From Bacteroidota bacterium (GTDB lineage Bacteria > Bacteroidota > Bacteroidia > J057 > JAJTIE01), in assembly GCA_021300195.1 (NCBI GenBank), contig JAJTIE010000008.1, forward strand, positions 1 through 64,000: a stretch of 64,000 nucleotides of DNA. Reading direction: 5' to 3'. A program made the translations under genes and the position numbers. Positions 51,252 through 60,940 of this stretch are shown here, one piece after another. Numbering within the stretch: the first letter of the stretch is position 1; every line of letters begins with the position of its first letter. Below the pieces are notes generated by a model. It ran no database searches. It had not been told where the DNA came from and worked only from the letters and a program-made list of their open reading frames with translations.

Positions 51252-51800
51252 TTACGAAATGCGTTCTACTTGAAGATAGTTAAGCTCCAGCGGAGTATTG
51301 CGGCCGAAGATTTTTACCATCACCTTTAGTTTCTTCTTCTCATCATACACTTCCTCTACCACCCCGTCAAAGCCATTGAAGGGACCATCCATCACCTTCA
51401 CCGGCTCGCCAATGGCAAAAGGGTTTTCCATCACCTCTTCCATGTCCTGCAGGTCATTCACCTGGCCCAGCATCTTCAGCACCTCGCCCTCGCGCATGGG
51501 TATGGGGGTTTGGCCCCGGTCGGTACCCAGAAAGCCTACCACACCTGGCACATCCCGTATTACCTGGATCACCTCGGGGTGGGGTACTGTTTCCACAAAC
51601 ACATAGCCGGGGTACAGGCTCTTCTCTCTGCTCTTCTTCTTGCCATTGCGCATCTCAAATACCTTTTCGGTAGGGATGAGTATTTGAATGATGGCATCCC
51701 CCAGGTGCAAGCGGTCTATCTCACTCTCGAGGTACTGCTTCACCTTCTTCTCCTGGCCGCTAATGCTGCGGATTACATACCAGTGTGGGGTGCTACTCAT
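51252..51800 (-). CDS. nusG: Transcription termination/antitermination protein NusG
   Basis: The 182-residue elongation factor has the NGN domain (WYVIRSISGQEKKVKQYLE, and PGYVFVETV) and a C-terminal KOW domain (FAIGEPVKVMDGPFNGFDG). It couples RNA polymerase to ribosomes or Rho. Start ATG at 51800, 53 bases after secE. Confidence 0.96.
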   Translation of the reverse strand: MSSTPHWYVIRSISGQEKKVKQYLESEIDRLHLGDAIIQILIPTEKVFEMRNGKKKSREKSLYPGYVFVETVPHPEVIQVIRDVPGVVGFLGTDRGQTPIPMREGEVLKMLGQVNDLQDMEEVMENPFAIGEPVKVMDGPFNGFDGVVEEVYDEKKKLKVMVKIFGRNTPLELNYLQVERIS

Positions 51801-51853
51801 GACAGATATAGGAAGAAGCGAAATAGAAGAATATGTGCTGGCGGAAAGCGGGA

Positions 51854-52048
51854 TCAGGCAAAGAGCTCGTATACAAACTGCAGACCATAGTTGAAGACCA
51901 CATCCATGAGGGCAATGACAAGCGCAATAACAAGTGAGGCCACGAGCACCGTAACGGTATTGCTCTGCAGCTCCTCGGTCTTGGGCCAGCTCACCTTGTT
52001 CACCAGCTCGTCGTAGTAACCATTGAAGAAGGCTCTGATTTTATTCAT
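51854..52048 (-). CDS. secE: Preprotein translocase subunit SecE
   Basis: The 64-residue single-span subunit of the SecYEG channel, with the amphipathic YYDELVNKVSWPKTEELQ motif before one helix (VTVLVASLVIALVIALMDVV). The ATG at 52048 gives the normal short form; the longer frame to 52093 would reach into the tRNA-Trp gene. Confidence 0.93.
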   Translation of the reverse strand: MNKIRAFFNGYYDELVNKVSWPKTEELQSNTVTVLVASLVIALVIALMDVVFNYGLQFVYELFA

Positions 52049-52090
52049 GGGATGCGAATTCGATGATCGGAGGATGTAAGATTTTTTCTG

Positions 52091-52163
52091 CACGGGCGGC
52101 AGGACTTGAACCCGCAGCCTACGGTTTTGGAGACCGTCGCTCTACCAATTGAGCTACGCCCGT
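52091..52163 (-). tRNA. trnW: tRNA-Trp (CCA)
   Basis: A 73-nucleotide cloverleaf with acceptor ACGGGCG/CGCCCGT, anticodon CCA in the loop CTCCAAA, and T-loop TTCAAGT. The 3' CCA is not encoded. It lies between tuf and secE. Confidence 0.97.
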
Positions 52164-52181
52164 TCCTGAATCTTTGAAATA

Positions 52182-53369
52182 CTATTCAACGATCTCGGTT
52201 ACCTGACCGGCACCAATGGTACGGCCACCTTCGCGAATAGCGAAACGCAGACCTTTGTCCATGGCTACGGGATAGATCAGCTCTACGTCAATGCTTACGT
52301 TGTCGCCAGGCATAATCATCTCTACACCAGCGGGCAGAGAAATAACGCCTGTAACATCGGTAGTGCGGAAGAAGAACTGGGGACGATAGCCCGTAAAGAA
52401 CGGCGTATGACGGCCACCCTCTTCTTTGCTCAGTACGTAGATCTCAGCCTTGAATTTGGTGTGGGGGGTAATGGAACCGGGTTTTACGATTACCATACCG
52501 CGCTTGATCTGCGACTTCTCTATACCACGCAGCAGGATACCGGCATTGTCTCCGGCCTCGCCACGGTCTAGCTGCTTTTTGAACATCTCTACACCGGTAA
52601 CGGTAGAAGAAAGCTTGTCCTCTTGCAGGCCGATGATGTCTACTGCGTCGCCTACGTTGATTACACCACGCTCGATACGACCGGTTGCTACCGTGCCACG
52701 TCCCGTGATGGTCATTACGTCTTCTACAGAGAGGAGGAAGGGCTTATCCACGTCGCGCACAGGCTGCGGGATGTAGGAATCCACAGCATTCATCAGCTCC
52801 ATGATTTTCTCTTCCCACTTGGCATCGCCGTTCAGGCCACCCAGGGCAGAGCCTTGGATAACGGGAATGTCGTCGCCGGGGAATTCGTAGCTGCTCAGCA
52901 GTTCGCGGATCTCCAGCTCTACTAGCTCCAGCAGCTCGGGATCATCTACCATGTCCACCTTGTTCATAAACACAACGATGGCAGGCACACCTACCTGGCG
53001 GGCCAGCAGGATGTGCTCGCGGGTTTGGGGCATCGGGCCGTCTGTAGCAGCCACTACCAGGATAGCACCGTCCATTTGGGCAGCACCTGTTACCATGTTC
53101 TTAACGTAGTCGGCGTGACCCGGACAGTCTACGTGCGCGTAGTGACGAGCTTCGGTTTCGTACTCTACGTGTGCGGTGTTAATGGTGATACCACGCTCTT
53201 TTTCTTCGGGTGCGGCATCGATAGACGCGAAATCGCGCGCTTGAGACATCCCTTTCTTTGCCAGCACAGCCGTGATAGCAGCAGTCAGGGTTGTTTTACC
53301 GTGGTCAACGTGACCAATGGTACCCACGTTTACGTGTGGTTTCGACCGGTTGAAGGTTTCCTTAGCCAT
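52182..53369 (-). CDS. tuf: Elongation factor Tu
   Basis: The 395-residue GTPase that brings aminoacyl-tRNA to the ribosome. It has P-loop GHVDHGKTT, switch [22 protein letters not shown], and the two beta-barrel domains with [16 protein letters not shown]. It lies between tRNA-Thr (GGT) and tRNA-Trp in the tufB-type context. Confidence 0.98.
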   Translation of the reverse strand: MAKETFNRSKPHVNVGTIGHVDHGKTTLTAAITAVLAKKGMSQARDFASIDAAPEEKERGITINTAHVEYETEARHYAHVDCPGHADYVKNMVTGAAQMDGAILVVAATDGPMPQTREHILLARQVGVPAIVVFMNKVDMVDDPELLELVELEIRELLSSYEFPGDDIPVIQGSALGGLNGDAKWEEKIMELMNAVDSYIPQPVRDVDKPFLLSVEDVMTITGRGTVATGRIERGVINVGDAVDIIGLQEDKLSSTVTGVEMFKKQLDRGEAGDNAGILLRGIEKSQIKRGMVIVKPGSITPHTKFKAEIYVLSKEEGGRHTPFFTGYRPQFFFRTTDVTGVISLPAGVEMIMPGDNVSIDVELIYPVAMDKGLRFAIREGGRTIGAGQVTEIVE

Positions 53370-53409
53370 AATTAAAACAGAATACGGATGATGAACTGAA
53401 CTCTTTTGG

Positions 53410-53481
<72 letters not shown>

Positions 53482-53786
53482 TTGTAGTATACTTGGAATC
53501 GGCCAAAAACCTAACAGACAATCACTTATTGCTAAAGAATAACCGAATAGATTCATCTGATTCGAATCTTCTTCTGTGTAATGCTTATCAAAATGACGCC
53601 TTTCTCGTTTTTGTCCTCTTTTACTTAGCCTCTTTTTTTCTCAGTAGCAGGGCCCGGATTGGAAGCAGTTGGACCGTTGCCGCTTTAATTAGAAACAACC
53701 GGTGGGGAAGACAGACAGGGATTTGTAACTGGAATCCTGTCTGTGTCTTTCGACACGGCATGGAAAACAAGAAAGTACCAAAACAG
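53482..53786. other. 305-base spacer in the tRNA cluster with an inverted repeat
   Basis: No gene is visible. The stretch is less GC-rich than its surroundings and holds one clear inverted repeat, ACAGACAGG (53711-53719) and CCTGTCTGT (53736-53744), whose stem extends through ATT/AATC with one bulge. This could be an RNA processing signal between tRNA-Gly and tRNA-Thr. Confidence 0.5.
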
Positions 53787-53859
53787 AGCGGGAGACGAGA
53801 CTCGAACCCGCAACCCTCAGCTTGGAAGGCTGATGCTCTACCAATTGAGCTACTCCCGC
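53787..53859 (-). tRNA. trnG: tRNA-Gly (TCC)
   Basis: A 73-nucleotide cloverleaf with acceptor GCGGGAG/CTCCCGC, anticodon loop CTTCCAA (anticodon TCC), and T-loop TTCGAGT. The 3' CCA is not encoded. Confidence 0.97.
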
Positions 53860-53963
53860 TTATACTTGTATTAATCTCTACAGCTGTGGAAGAAGGCGAA
53901 TGCCGACTGCTGTGGATGTACTACGCGGATTACGCTGTATGGAACTTCTCGTTTGTATCTTGG

Positions 53964-54046
53964 TGGGGAGTAGTGGGTTCGAACCACTGTAGACATAAGT
54001 CAACGGATTTACAGTCCGCCCCGTTTGACCGCTCCGGCAACTCCCC
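53964..54046 (-). tRNA. trnY: tRNA-Tyr (GTA)
   Basis: An 83-nucleotide class II tRNA with a long variable arm, acceptor GGGGAGT/ACTCCCC, and anticodon loop CTGTAAA (anticodon GTA). CCA is encoded at 53961-53963. Confidence 0.97.
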
Positions 54047-54153
54047 GTGAGATTCAATGAGAACTTAACAATGCTCGTACAAAGAATGTACTACAAACGC
54101 ACGATTTCAAAAAACGAAGCTTACCTAAAATAAGCTTGTACCATTCTTTTCAG

Positions 54154-54226
54154 AGCCCCCTGACGGGATCGAACCGCCGACCTACTGATTACAAATCAGT
54201 TGCTCTACCAGCTGAGCTAAGGAGGC
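54154..54226 (-). tRNA. trnT: tRNA-Thr (TGT)
   Basis: A 73-nucleotide cloverleaf with acceptor GCCTCCT/AGGGGGC, anticodon loop TTTGTAA (anticodon TGT), and T-loop TTCGATC. First gene of the tRNA-tuf transcript; CCA is not encoded. Confidence 0.96.
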
Positions 54227-54244
54227 CGCTTGTAAAAAGAGTGG

Positions 54245-54275
54245 CAAATATAGGCGTATAAATGGCACGAACCAA
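54245..54275 (-). promoter_or_regulatory. Promoter of the tRNA-tuf-rpl-rpo transcript
   Basis: On the minus strand TTG (54273-54275), 20 bases and TATATTTG (54245-54252) match the Bacteroidota pattern exactly. It lies about 19 bases before tRNA-Thr (TGT) and just after the copA stop. Confidence 0.65.
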
Positions 54276-54292
54276 CGCCTTGAGTAAAAAAA

Positions 54293-56566
54293 TTACAGTT
54301 TTTTTCGGAGGCGCAGGCTATTGAGTACCACCGTGAGGGAACTGACGGCCATAAGGCCGCCTGCCACCATGGGCGATAGCAGCAGGGGGTATAGCACACC
54401 GGCAGCCAGGGGGATGGCCAGCAGGTTGTAGGCAAAGGCCCAGGCCAGGTTTTGGCGAATGATGCGACGGGTGCTGCGGCTAAGGCTGCGCAGGCGCAGC
54501 AGCAGTGCCAGGTTTCCGTGCAGCAGCACTACATCTGCACTGTCTATGGCTATATCTGCCCCCGTACTCATGGCTATGGGCAGGTCTGCAGCGGCAAAGG
54601 CCACGGCATCGTTTATGCCATCGCCCAGCATGGCCACTTTTCGTCCCTTAGCCTTCAGTTCGTGTATGTATGCTGCTTTCTGGTCGGGCATCATGCCTGC
54701 CTGCCAGTGCTGTATGTCCAGCTCGGCCGCCACGGCGGCGGCGGCGGCCTGGTGGTCGCCAGTAAGCATTACCACCTGCACCCCTTCCTGCTTCAGGCGG
54801 CCCAGCACCTCGGCACTCTCGGGCTTTACCTGGTCTGCCAGGCCAAACAGGCCAAACACCTGCCGGTCTACGGCCGCATATACCAGGCTATAGCCCTGCG
54901 CCTCCATGCGGGCTGCAGCCTGCTGTAGCTGCGGGCCCAGCTGGCAGCCGCTATCCAGTAGCCACTGCCCACGGCCCACACGTACGATGTAGCTGCCAAA
55001 GTGTGCTTCCACCCCTTTTCCGCCGTACTGGTGCACCAGGTCGGGCAGCCTGCTGGTGTGTGTAAGGGAGCGGAGATAGCCGCCCACCGCCTTGCTCAGC
55101 GGGTGGGCACTCTCGGCCACAGTGCTAGCTACCAGTGCCATATACTGGCCGGCGGCACCGGCCAGCGCGGGCTCATACTCGGCCTCGTACACCCTGGGTG
55201 TACCCCGGGTGAGGGTGCCCGTTTTATCAAAAACCAGGGTGTCCATCCGGGCTGCCACCTCCAGGGCGGTGGCATGGCGCAGCAGGATGCCTGCACGGGT
55301 GGCCGTGCCCATGCCCACCTTGATGGCCACGGGCGTGGCCAGCCCCAGCGCACAGGGGCAAGAAACTACCAGGATAGCCAGGGCTGTATACAGGCCAATG
55401 GTCCAGTCGCCACCGGGCACCCACAGGGCCCAGGCCAGGGCAGCCAGCACGGCTATGGCCAGCACCAGGGGCACAAAGATGCCGGCGATACGGTCGGCCA
55501 GGCGCTGGGCCGGGGGCCGTGTGCCCTGTGCCCGCTTTACCTGCTCAATGATCTGCTGCAGTACGGTGCCCTGTCCCACCTGGCGGGCTATCATCTGGAT
55601 GGTGCCATCCTGGTTCTGGGTGCCTGCCATCAGGGTATCGGGCTTTTGCTTATGCACCGGCACACTTTCGCCCGACAGCATGCTTTCGTCCACATAGGTT
55701 TCGCCCTGCCACACACTGCCATCCACCGGTATGGCCATGCCGGGTGCCACCTCCAGGCGGTCTCCCACCCGTATGTCCGATACAGCAATCTGCTCGGCCC
55801 CCTGGGGGCCAAGGCGTGTGGCGGTGCGGGGCAGCAGGCTACCCAGGCTGTCCAGTGCGTCATCTGTACGGTTCTTGGCCGATTCCTCTATCCAGTTTCC
55901 CACCAGGATGAAGGCGATGACCACCGCCGCACTCTCAAAGTGTACGGGCATGCGGTGCAGCGCACTGCCCGGAAACAGCACGCCCAGCAGCGCCACTACA
56001 AAGGCCGAGCCAGTGCCCAGGGCCACCAGGGTATCCATGCTGATCTGCCCATGGCGGGCCTGCCGGTAGGCATTCAGGTAAAAGCCGCGGCCAGCATAGA
56101 AAACTACCGGCAGGCTAAGTGCCAGCTCTACCCAGGCCTGCCCGGCGAAGCTGTGCGGAAAGAACAGGCTGAGAACAAAAATGGGAACTGCAAAGCCAAA
56201 GGCCACCCACACCCGTAGGCGCAGGTCGGAGAAATAGGTCTTGCTGGCCTGCTGAAGGTCGCGCTTATCGGCTACCAGGGTGTAGCCTGCCGTCCTTACC
56301 GCAGCGGCCAGCTGCTCAAACTGTGCCTGCTGCGGGTCGTAGTCAACCCGGGCCGACCGGCCAACGAAATTTACCTCGGCCTGGTGCACCCCCGGCACCC
56401 GGGCCAGGGCACGCTGGGCACTGTCGGCGCAGCTAAGGCATGTCATGCCCAGCAGGTCGTATTCCTCGGTCTTGTGTTTTTCTTCTATCATATCACCTCG
56501 CACGTTAATCCGCGCCTTTCCGCTACAAGATGAACAATCCGGCTGGATATTTGGTTTGAGATGCAA
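54293..56566 (-). CDS. copA: Copper-exporting P1B-type ATPase CopA
   Basis: Pumps Cu(I) out of the cytoplasm. The 757-residue product has one HMA domain with GMTCLSCADSA (Cys43, Cys46), eight helices, the CPC site in VVSCPCALGLATP near 407, DKTGTLTRGTP near 444, and the HP motif in ESAHPLSKAV. An extra CSSC motif near residues 11-14 lies before the HMA domain; if the ATG at 56491 is used instead, it would be lost. It lacks the FixI-type N-terminal Cys cluster of the ATPase at 21385, so this one is likely for detoxification or homeostasis. Confidence 0.9.
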   Translation of the reverse strand: MHLKPNIQPDCSSCSGKARINVRGDMIEEKHKTEEYDLLGMTCLSCADSAQRALARVPGVHQAEVNFVGRSARVDYDPQQAQFEQLAAAVRTAGYTLVADKRDLQQASKTYFSDLRLRVWVAFGFAVPIFVLSLFFPHSFAGQAWVELALSLPVVFYAGRGFYLNAYRQARHGQISMDTLVALGTGSAFVVALLGVLFPGSALHRMPVHFESAAVVIAFILVGNWIEESAKNRTDDALDSLGSLLPRTATRLGPQGAEQIAVSDIRVGDRLEVAPGMAIPVDGSVWQGETYVDESMLSGESVPVHKQKPDTLMAGTQNQDGTIQMIARQVGQGTVLQQIIEQVKRAQGTRPPAQRLADRIAGIFVPLVLAIAVLAALAWALWVPGGDWTIGLYTALAILVVSCPCALGLATPVAIKVGMGTATRAGILLRHATALEVAARMDTLVFDKTGTLTRGTPRVYEAEYEPALAGAAGQYMALVASTVAESAHPLSKAVGGYLRSLTHTSRLPDLVHQYGGKGVEAHFGSYIVRVGRGQWLLDSGCQLGPQLQQAAARMEAQGYSLVYAAVDRQVFGLFGLADQVKPESAEVLGRLKQEGVQVVMLTGDHQAAAAAVAAELDIQHWQAGMMPDQKAAYIHELKAKGRKVAMLGDGINDAVAFAAADLPIAMSTGADIAIDSADVVLLHGNLALLLRLRSLSRSTRRIIRQNLAWAFAYNLLAIPLAAGVLYPLLLSPMVAGGLMAVSSLTVVLNSLRLRKKL

Positions 56567-56760
56567 TCATGCTGCAAAATGAGGGTACGCGGCCTGCCAA
56601 CAAGCCGCCTGCCCACCATCGCAAACGCAAGCATGCGGATACCCTGCCTGTACGCGAAACCAACCAAACGATAGCCCCTCTGGCACTGCCTAGCACCATG
56701 CCGGGGCGCTGGGGGATGAAACAGGACCCCTCTCTACCCGTTTCCTTCTTAGCCTGATCC

Positions 56761-57531
56761 ATGCCCATGCACACTGAAACCGAAGCCCCAGAGATGCCCA
56801 CACGCGATGCCGAGTGGTTTGCCGAATGGTTTGACAGCCCCTACTACCACCTGCTGTATGGGCACCGCAGCCAGGCCGAGGCCGATGCGCTGATAGAGGT
56901 GCTGGCACCCCGGCTAGGCCTGGCTGCCGGGGCCGCAGTGCTAGACCTGGCCTGCGGAAAGGGCCGGCACGCACGGGCCCTGCACCGGCAGGGCTACCGG
57001 GTGCTGGGGGTAGACCTTAGCCCACAGAGCATAGCCCATGCGCGGCAATACGAGGCCGATGGCCTGCACTATGAAGTGGCAGACATGCGGCACCTGGGCT
57101 ATACCCACCGCTTCGATGCGGTGCTGAACCTATTCACCAGCTTCGGCTACTTCTCCACCCTGACCGACAACCTGCGGGTGCTGACTGGCGTAAAGGCAAG
57201 CCTAAAGCCCGGCGGACGCTTTGTGCTCGACTTTATGAATGCAGACCAGGTAGCCCATACGCTGGTGCCACAGGAGGTGCTGCTGCGCGAGGGCATCCGG
57301 TTCGACCTCCGCCGGCGCCTCATCCGGGGGTATGTGCACAAGGACATTCGGTTTCGGGATGCCGGGCAGAGCTACCACTACCAGGAGCGGGTGCAGCTGC
57401 TAACGGAGCCGATGCTGCGAAACCTGCTGATCCGCACTGGCTTTACGGTACTGGCCCGCTGGGGTGATTATAGCCTGTCTCCCTTTCGTACGGCGGACTC
57501 GCCCCGGCTCATCTTTTTGTGCCAGGCATAG
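56761..57531 (+). CDS. Class I SAM-dependent methyltransferase
   Basis: The 256-residue product has SAM motif I VLDLACGKGRHARAL near residue 61, motif II-like VLGVDLSPQSIAHAR, then YEVADMRHLGY and a post-motif LKPGGRFVLDFMN. The substrate is unknown. The gene is divergent from copA, with about 195 bases between that hold nothing I recognise. Confidence 0.8.
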   Translation: MPMHTETEAPEMPTRDAEWFAEWFDSPYYHLLYGHRSQAEADALIEVLAPRLGLAAGAAVLDLACGKGRHARALHRQGYRVLGVDLSPQSIAHARQYEADGLHYEVADMRHLGYTHRFDAVLNLFTSFGYFSTLTDNLRVLTGVKASLKPGGRFVLDFMNADQVAHTLVPQEVLLREGIRFDLRRRLIRGYVHKDIRFRDAGQSYHYQERVQLLTEPMLRNLLIRTGFTVLARWGDYSLSPFRTADSPRLIFLCQA

Positions 57532-57620
57532 CCAAAGGCACCGGGCAAGCCTGTGGGCCAAGGGGCGGAGCCAGCTACCGGCACCGCAAAGGCGAAACCT
57601 AAATGGGCTATGCGTGGGGC

Positions 57621-58949
57621 CTACTTGTCGGCCTCGCCCATCACCGGGTCGATGGAGCCGATGAGCACCACGGTATCGGCCACCATATTGCCTTCCATCA
57701 TCTTCTCCAGCACCTGCAGGTTGGCAGCCGAGGGGCTCTTCATCTTCATGCGCCAGGGCGCCCCGGTGCCATCGCTCAGCAGGTAGAAGCCTAGCTCGCC
57801 CTTGGGGGCTTCTACGGCGTGGTAGGCCTCGGCGCCCTTGGGGGCTACGGTGCCCACATCGGTCATCATGAAGTCGTGTATCATGCCCTCCATGCTGTAG
57901 TACACTTCATCCTTGCTGGCATAGGCCTGTTTGGCATTGTCTGCGCGGATGATGCCCTTGGGCAGCCGGGCCATACACTGCTCCAGTATGCGCACGCTCT
58001 GCTCTATCTCGTCCATACGTACCATGAAGCGGGCCATACAGTCGCCCTCGGTACGGATGGGTATGTCCCAGTCCACCTGGTCGTACACCAGGTAGGGCTC
58101 GGCATTGCGTATGTCGTGCGCCACCCCGCTTCCACGCAGGTTGGGGCCGGTAAAGCCATAGGCAACGGCCTCCTCGCGGGTAACCACGCCCACATCCTTT
58201 ACCCGGTTCACCAGGATGGCATTCTTGTACAGCAGCTTCTGCCAGCCCTTGTACTCTTTGTAGAAGTTTTTGAGGAAGGCGCGGATCTCGGCGAGCATAC
58301 TATCTTCCAGGTCGTACTGTATACCGCCAATGCGGCAGTGGCTTACGGTAAAGCGCACACCGGCCAGCTTGTCGAACAGGCTGTAGATGTTCTCGCGCTC
58401 GCGAAACGTCCACATGAATACAGATATGGCACCGGCATCCATCACCATGGTGCCCAGCCACAGCAGGTGGGCCGATATGCGGGCCAGCTCGCAGGCTATG
58501 GTGCGGATGTACTGTGCACGCAGGGGCACCTCTATGCCGGCCAGCTTCTCCACCGCCGTACACCAGGCCACGTTGCTGTTGTAGGGGCTCAGGTAGTCCA
58601 TGCGGTCCGTATAGGGCATAAACTCCTGGTAGGTTTTATACTCGGCAAGTTTTTCTATCCCGCGGTGCAGGTAGCCCACGTCTACCACGCATTTGGCTAT
58701 CTTCTCGCCATCTAGGGCCGTTACCAGGCGCAGTACGCCGTGCGTAGCCGGGTGCTGGGGGCCTATGTTTAGCACCATCTGGGTACCCAGCGGGTCCGTT
58801 TCGTCTATCTCTACGCTGGTGTGCTTGCTATCCAGCCTGCCATACAGTGCGCGGTGGTGCTTGGGGAAGAAGCTGAACTCGCCCCGCTCTGCGGTAGCTT
58901 GCCTTTTTTCTCCCTGTGCAGGAGAGGTGGGTACCAGAAAGTCTGCCAT
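57621..58949 (-). CDS. nuoD: NADH-quinone oxidoreductase subunit D
   Basis: Complex I peripheral-arm subunit that, with NuoB, forms the quinone site; 442 residues. It has NIGPQHPATHGVLRLV near residue 60, the HRGIEK motif, LLWLGTMVMDAGAISVFMW, GFTGPNLRGSGVAHDIR, and the C-terminal DPVMGEADK (usually DPVMGEVDR). The first 50 residues are an extension before the conserved start. It stands alone here: neither neighbour is a nuo gene, although nuoN is at the left edge of the window. Confidence 0.93.
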   Translation of the reverse strand: MADFLVPTSPAQGEKRQATAERGEFSFFPKHHRALYGRLDSKHTSVEIDETDPLGTQMVLNIGPQHPATHGVLRLVTALDGEKIAKCVVDVGYLHRGIEKLAEYKTYQEFMPYTDRMDYLSPYNSNVAWCTAVEKLAGIEVPLRAQYIRTIACELARISAHLLWLGTMVMDAGAISVFMWTFRERENIYSLFDKLAGVRFTVSHCRIGGIQYDLEDSMLAEIRAFLKNFYKEYKGWQKLLYKNAILVNRVKDVGVVTREEAVAYGFTGPNLRGSGVAHDIRNAEPYLVYDQVDWDIPIRTEGDCMARFMVRMDEIEQSVRILEQCMARLPKGIIRADNAKQAYASKDEVYYSMEGMIHDFMMTDVGTVAPKGAEAYHAVEAPKGELGFYLLSDGTGAPWRMKMKSPSAANLQVLEKMMEGNMVADTVVLIGSIDPVMGEADK

Positions 58950-59032
58950 AGCGAAAATACCAAGTAGGATTATCGGGTACGAAGGTACACAAGGATTAGC
59001 CTAAAGTAAACAGGCGCGGTACAAAAGCGTGC

Positions 59033-59440
59033 CTAGGGGCAGGCCTTATCCCCGGCAGTGAGGGGGATCTTCTTCTTCTGAAAGCCCGAGATGCCCTCCG
59101 AAACATTGTATACCTGCTTGAAGCCTGCCTTCGTCATAATCTGGCTAGCTTCGGCGCTGCGGCCACCGGCATAGCAATACACGTAGTAGGGCTGAGACTT
59201 ATCCAGCTGCCGGATTTTGGTGGCAAAGTCATCGGCATTTACATCTACCAGCTGGGCACAGGGCAGGTGGCCCTGCCGATACTCCCAGTCGGCCCGCACA
59301 TCCAGGATCTGGCCTGGCTGCTGCTTACGCAGGCGGACCATTTCTTCGTAGCTGATGCGCTGCTGGGCCTGCACCGCTGCGGGAGCCATAAGGCCGGTCA
59401 GGACAACGAAAAGGAAAAAGCCGAAGTGTATCTGCTTCAT
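59033..59440 (-). CDS. Secreted rhodanese-domain protein
   Basis: The 135-residue product has a signal peptide (cleavage near VQA-QQ) and one rhodanese domain: ILDVRADWEYRQGHLPCAQL and the catalytic Cys89 in VYCYAGGRSAEAS. The loop CYAGGR fits a sulfurtransferase. It is probably periplasmic. The start at 59440 gives the signal peptide directly; the longer frame reaches into the divergent gene. Confidence 0.85.
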   Translation of the reverse strand: MKQIHFGFFLFVVLTGLMAPAAVQAQQRISYEEMVRLRKQQPGQILDVRADWEYRQGHLPCAQLVDVNADDFATKIRQLDKSQPYYVYCYAGGRSAEASQIMTKAGFKQVYNVSEGISGFQKKKIPLTAGDKACP

Positions 59441-59516
59441 GGTACTTGGGTATGGGGGGGCAATGAGGAAAAAATGTAAGGAAGAAAGACTACATTTTTT
59501 TTGACCTTTGAGTTCG

Positions 59517-59975
59517 ATGCACACCCCCCAGACGATAGAAGCGCTGCTGCTGGCCCGCTATGCCGGGTTGGTAGCCAAAACAGCGTACTCCGAGCGTTCG
59601 CTATTTTATAACCCCGCTGGCCTACTGCCCAATGGCATGTACTTTGCCACACTGAAAACCGCAGATGGCCCCCATGACAAAGCCAGTGCGCTAGACCGGC
59701 CCGGGGTGTTCCGGCTCAGCTTTGGGCTGGACGACAGGGCCTATACGGCCCTCTTTGGCCCCAAGCCTGCACGGCCACCCAAGGGCGGCGTGGTGCAGCT
59801 GCCTGCGGGGACCGACTGGCAGGCGCTGGACGTGCTGACGCCCCACCCGGTATATGCCTGGATGCGCTACGTGTGCATCCTGAACCCTGGCGCAGAACGC
59901 TGGGGGCAGCTGGCCCCCCTGCTGGATGCCACCTACAGCCGGCTGGTACAGCAGTACCAAAAGAAGCACCGCTAG
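59517..59975 (+). CDS. DUF6194-like protein of unknown function
   Basis: The 152-residue product has ERSLFYNPAGLLPNGMYFAT, then LDRPGVFRLSFGLDDRAYTA, and DVLTPHPVYAWMRYVCILNP, the pattern I associate with DUF6194 proteins. The ATG at 59517 is preferred over the TTG at 59508. No known activity. It is cytoplasmic by composition and divergent from the rhodanese gene. Confidence 0.65.
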   Translation: MHTPQTIEALLLARYAGLVAKTAYSERSLFYNPAGLLPNGMYFATLKTADGPHDKASALDRPGVFRLSFGLDDRAYTALFGPKPARPPKGGVVQLPAGTDWQALDVLTPHPVYAWMRYVCILNPGAERWGQLAPLLDATYSRLVQQYQKKHR

Positions 59976-60007
59976 GCGCGGCATGATGTCCCGTGTACCG
60001 CCCCCCC

Positions 60008-60739
60008 TTAGGGCAGGGCTGCGGCCTGCTGCTGCGCTGCATGCACACTACCGCTGTAGGCCGAGCGGATAACCCGATAGCCCTGCCAGATGCAGAGCAG
60101 GCCCACCAGCTCGCCCACGTACAGCACCTCTACATAACCTGCGCGGGCGGCCCCCCCGCCTATGCCCGGCAGCAGGGCCCCCACGGCTATCCAGATGTTG
60201 CCCTGGTAGCGCCGGGTGCCATCGGGCTGGCGGCGATACCTGAAGGCCGAGTAAAAAGCTCCGCCAATCAGGAAGATAACCGCATAGGTATTAATGAAAG
60301 GCGAAAACCACCGTACCCACTGGTGTACGAGCACCGCGCCACTTAGCCGCTGGGGTTCCACTTGGCTGTAATCAATGGGCGAACGCAGGATAAAGAAACT
60401 GGCTACCAGCACAGTAAGCACCAGCAGGGCACTGGTAAGGTGGGCAAAACGCCGATTGAACAACAGGTATACCGTGCCCTGGGCCAGGGGTGCCCCGCCC
60501 AGTAGTGCCCCGCTGATGAACCAGGCGTAGAAGACCGGTTCCTGCCAGTCCAGCAGGGCCGTCAGGCTCTCGGTAAGGGTGCCCACCCCATACGCCACGA
60601 TGCCAATAAACCACACCAGCAGGTAGGTAGCCTGGGGTTTGCGCCGCCAGTGCAGCCACAGCACACGGCCGAACAGGATGCTAACCAATGTAGTAGCAAT
60701 GGGCAGAAAATGGGTGATGCGCTGCAGGATTTCGAGCAT
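60008..60739 (-). CDS. Multi-pass membrane protein of unknown function
   Basis: The 243-residue product has about seven predicted helices, beginning MLEILQRITHFLPIATTLVS and including ATYLLVWFIGIVAYGVGTL and WIAVGALLPGIGGGAARAGY. Charged residues between helices follow a regular inside/outside pattern. I recognise no family. The start at 60739 was chosen over 60769 because the extra ten residues look non-coding. Confidence 0.5.
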   Translation of the reverse strand: MLEILQRITHFLPIATTLVSILFGRVLWLHWRRKPQATYLLVWFIGIVAYGVGTLTESLTALLDWQEPVFYAWFISGALLGGAPLAQGTVYLLFNRRFAHLTSALLVLTVLVASFFILRSPIDYSQVEPQRLSGAVLVHQWVRWFSPFINTYAVIFLIGGAFYSAFRYRRQPDGTRRYQGNIWIAVGALLPGIGGGAARAGYVEVLYVGELVGLLCIWQGYRVIRSAYSGSVHAAQQQAAALP

Positions 60740-60940
60740 AAAAATCCGGATAAACCATGTGGAATACACGAAGCACTCGGTTCCGTGTATGGGGACAGGT
60801 CGGTCTAAACTGGCGGGGGCATTTTGCTCACCTCCCCCCTATCTGGTACAGAAGGTGCGCGGCACAGGCTCAGTTGGTTAATAATAGACTTGCTATGGCC
60901 TCTAGCCTGTTGCATCGTATCGCCCAAGCCAGAGCCCCCC

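Noticed and set aside
55001-56218. Plus-strand open frame of 405 codons opposite copA (similar at 19057-19833 opposite ccoNO)
   Set aside because: Gly/His/Gln-rich shadow translations with no family motif; the minus-strand genes are certain.
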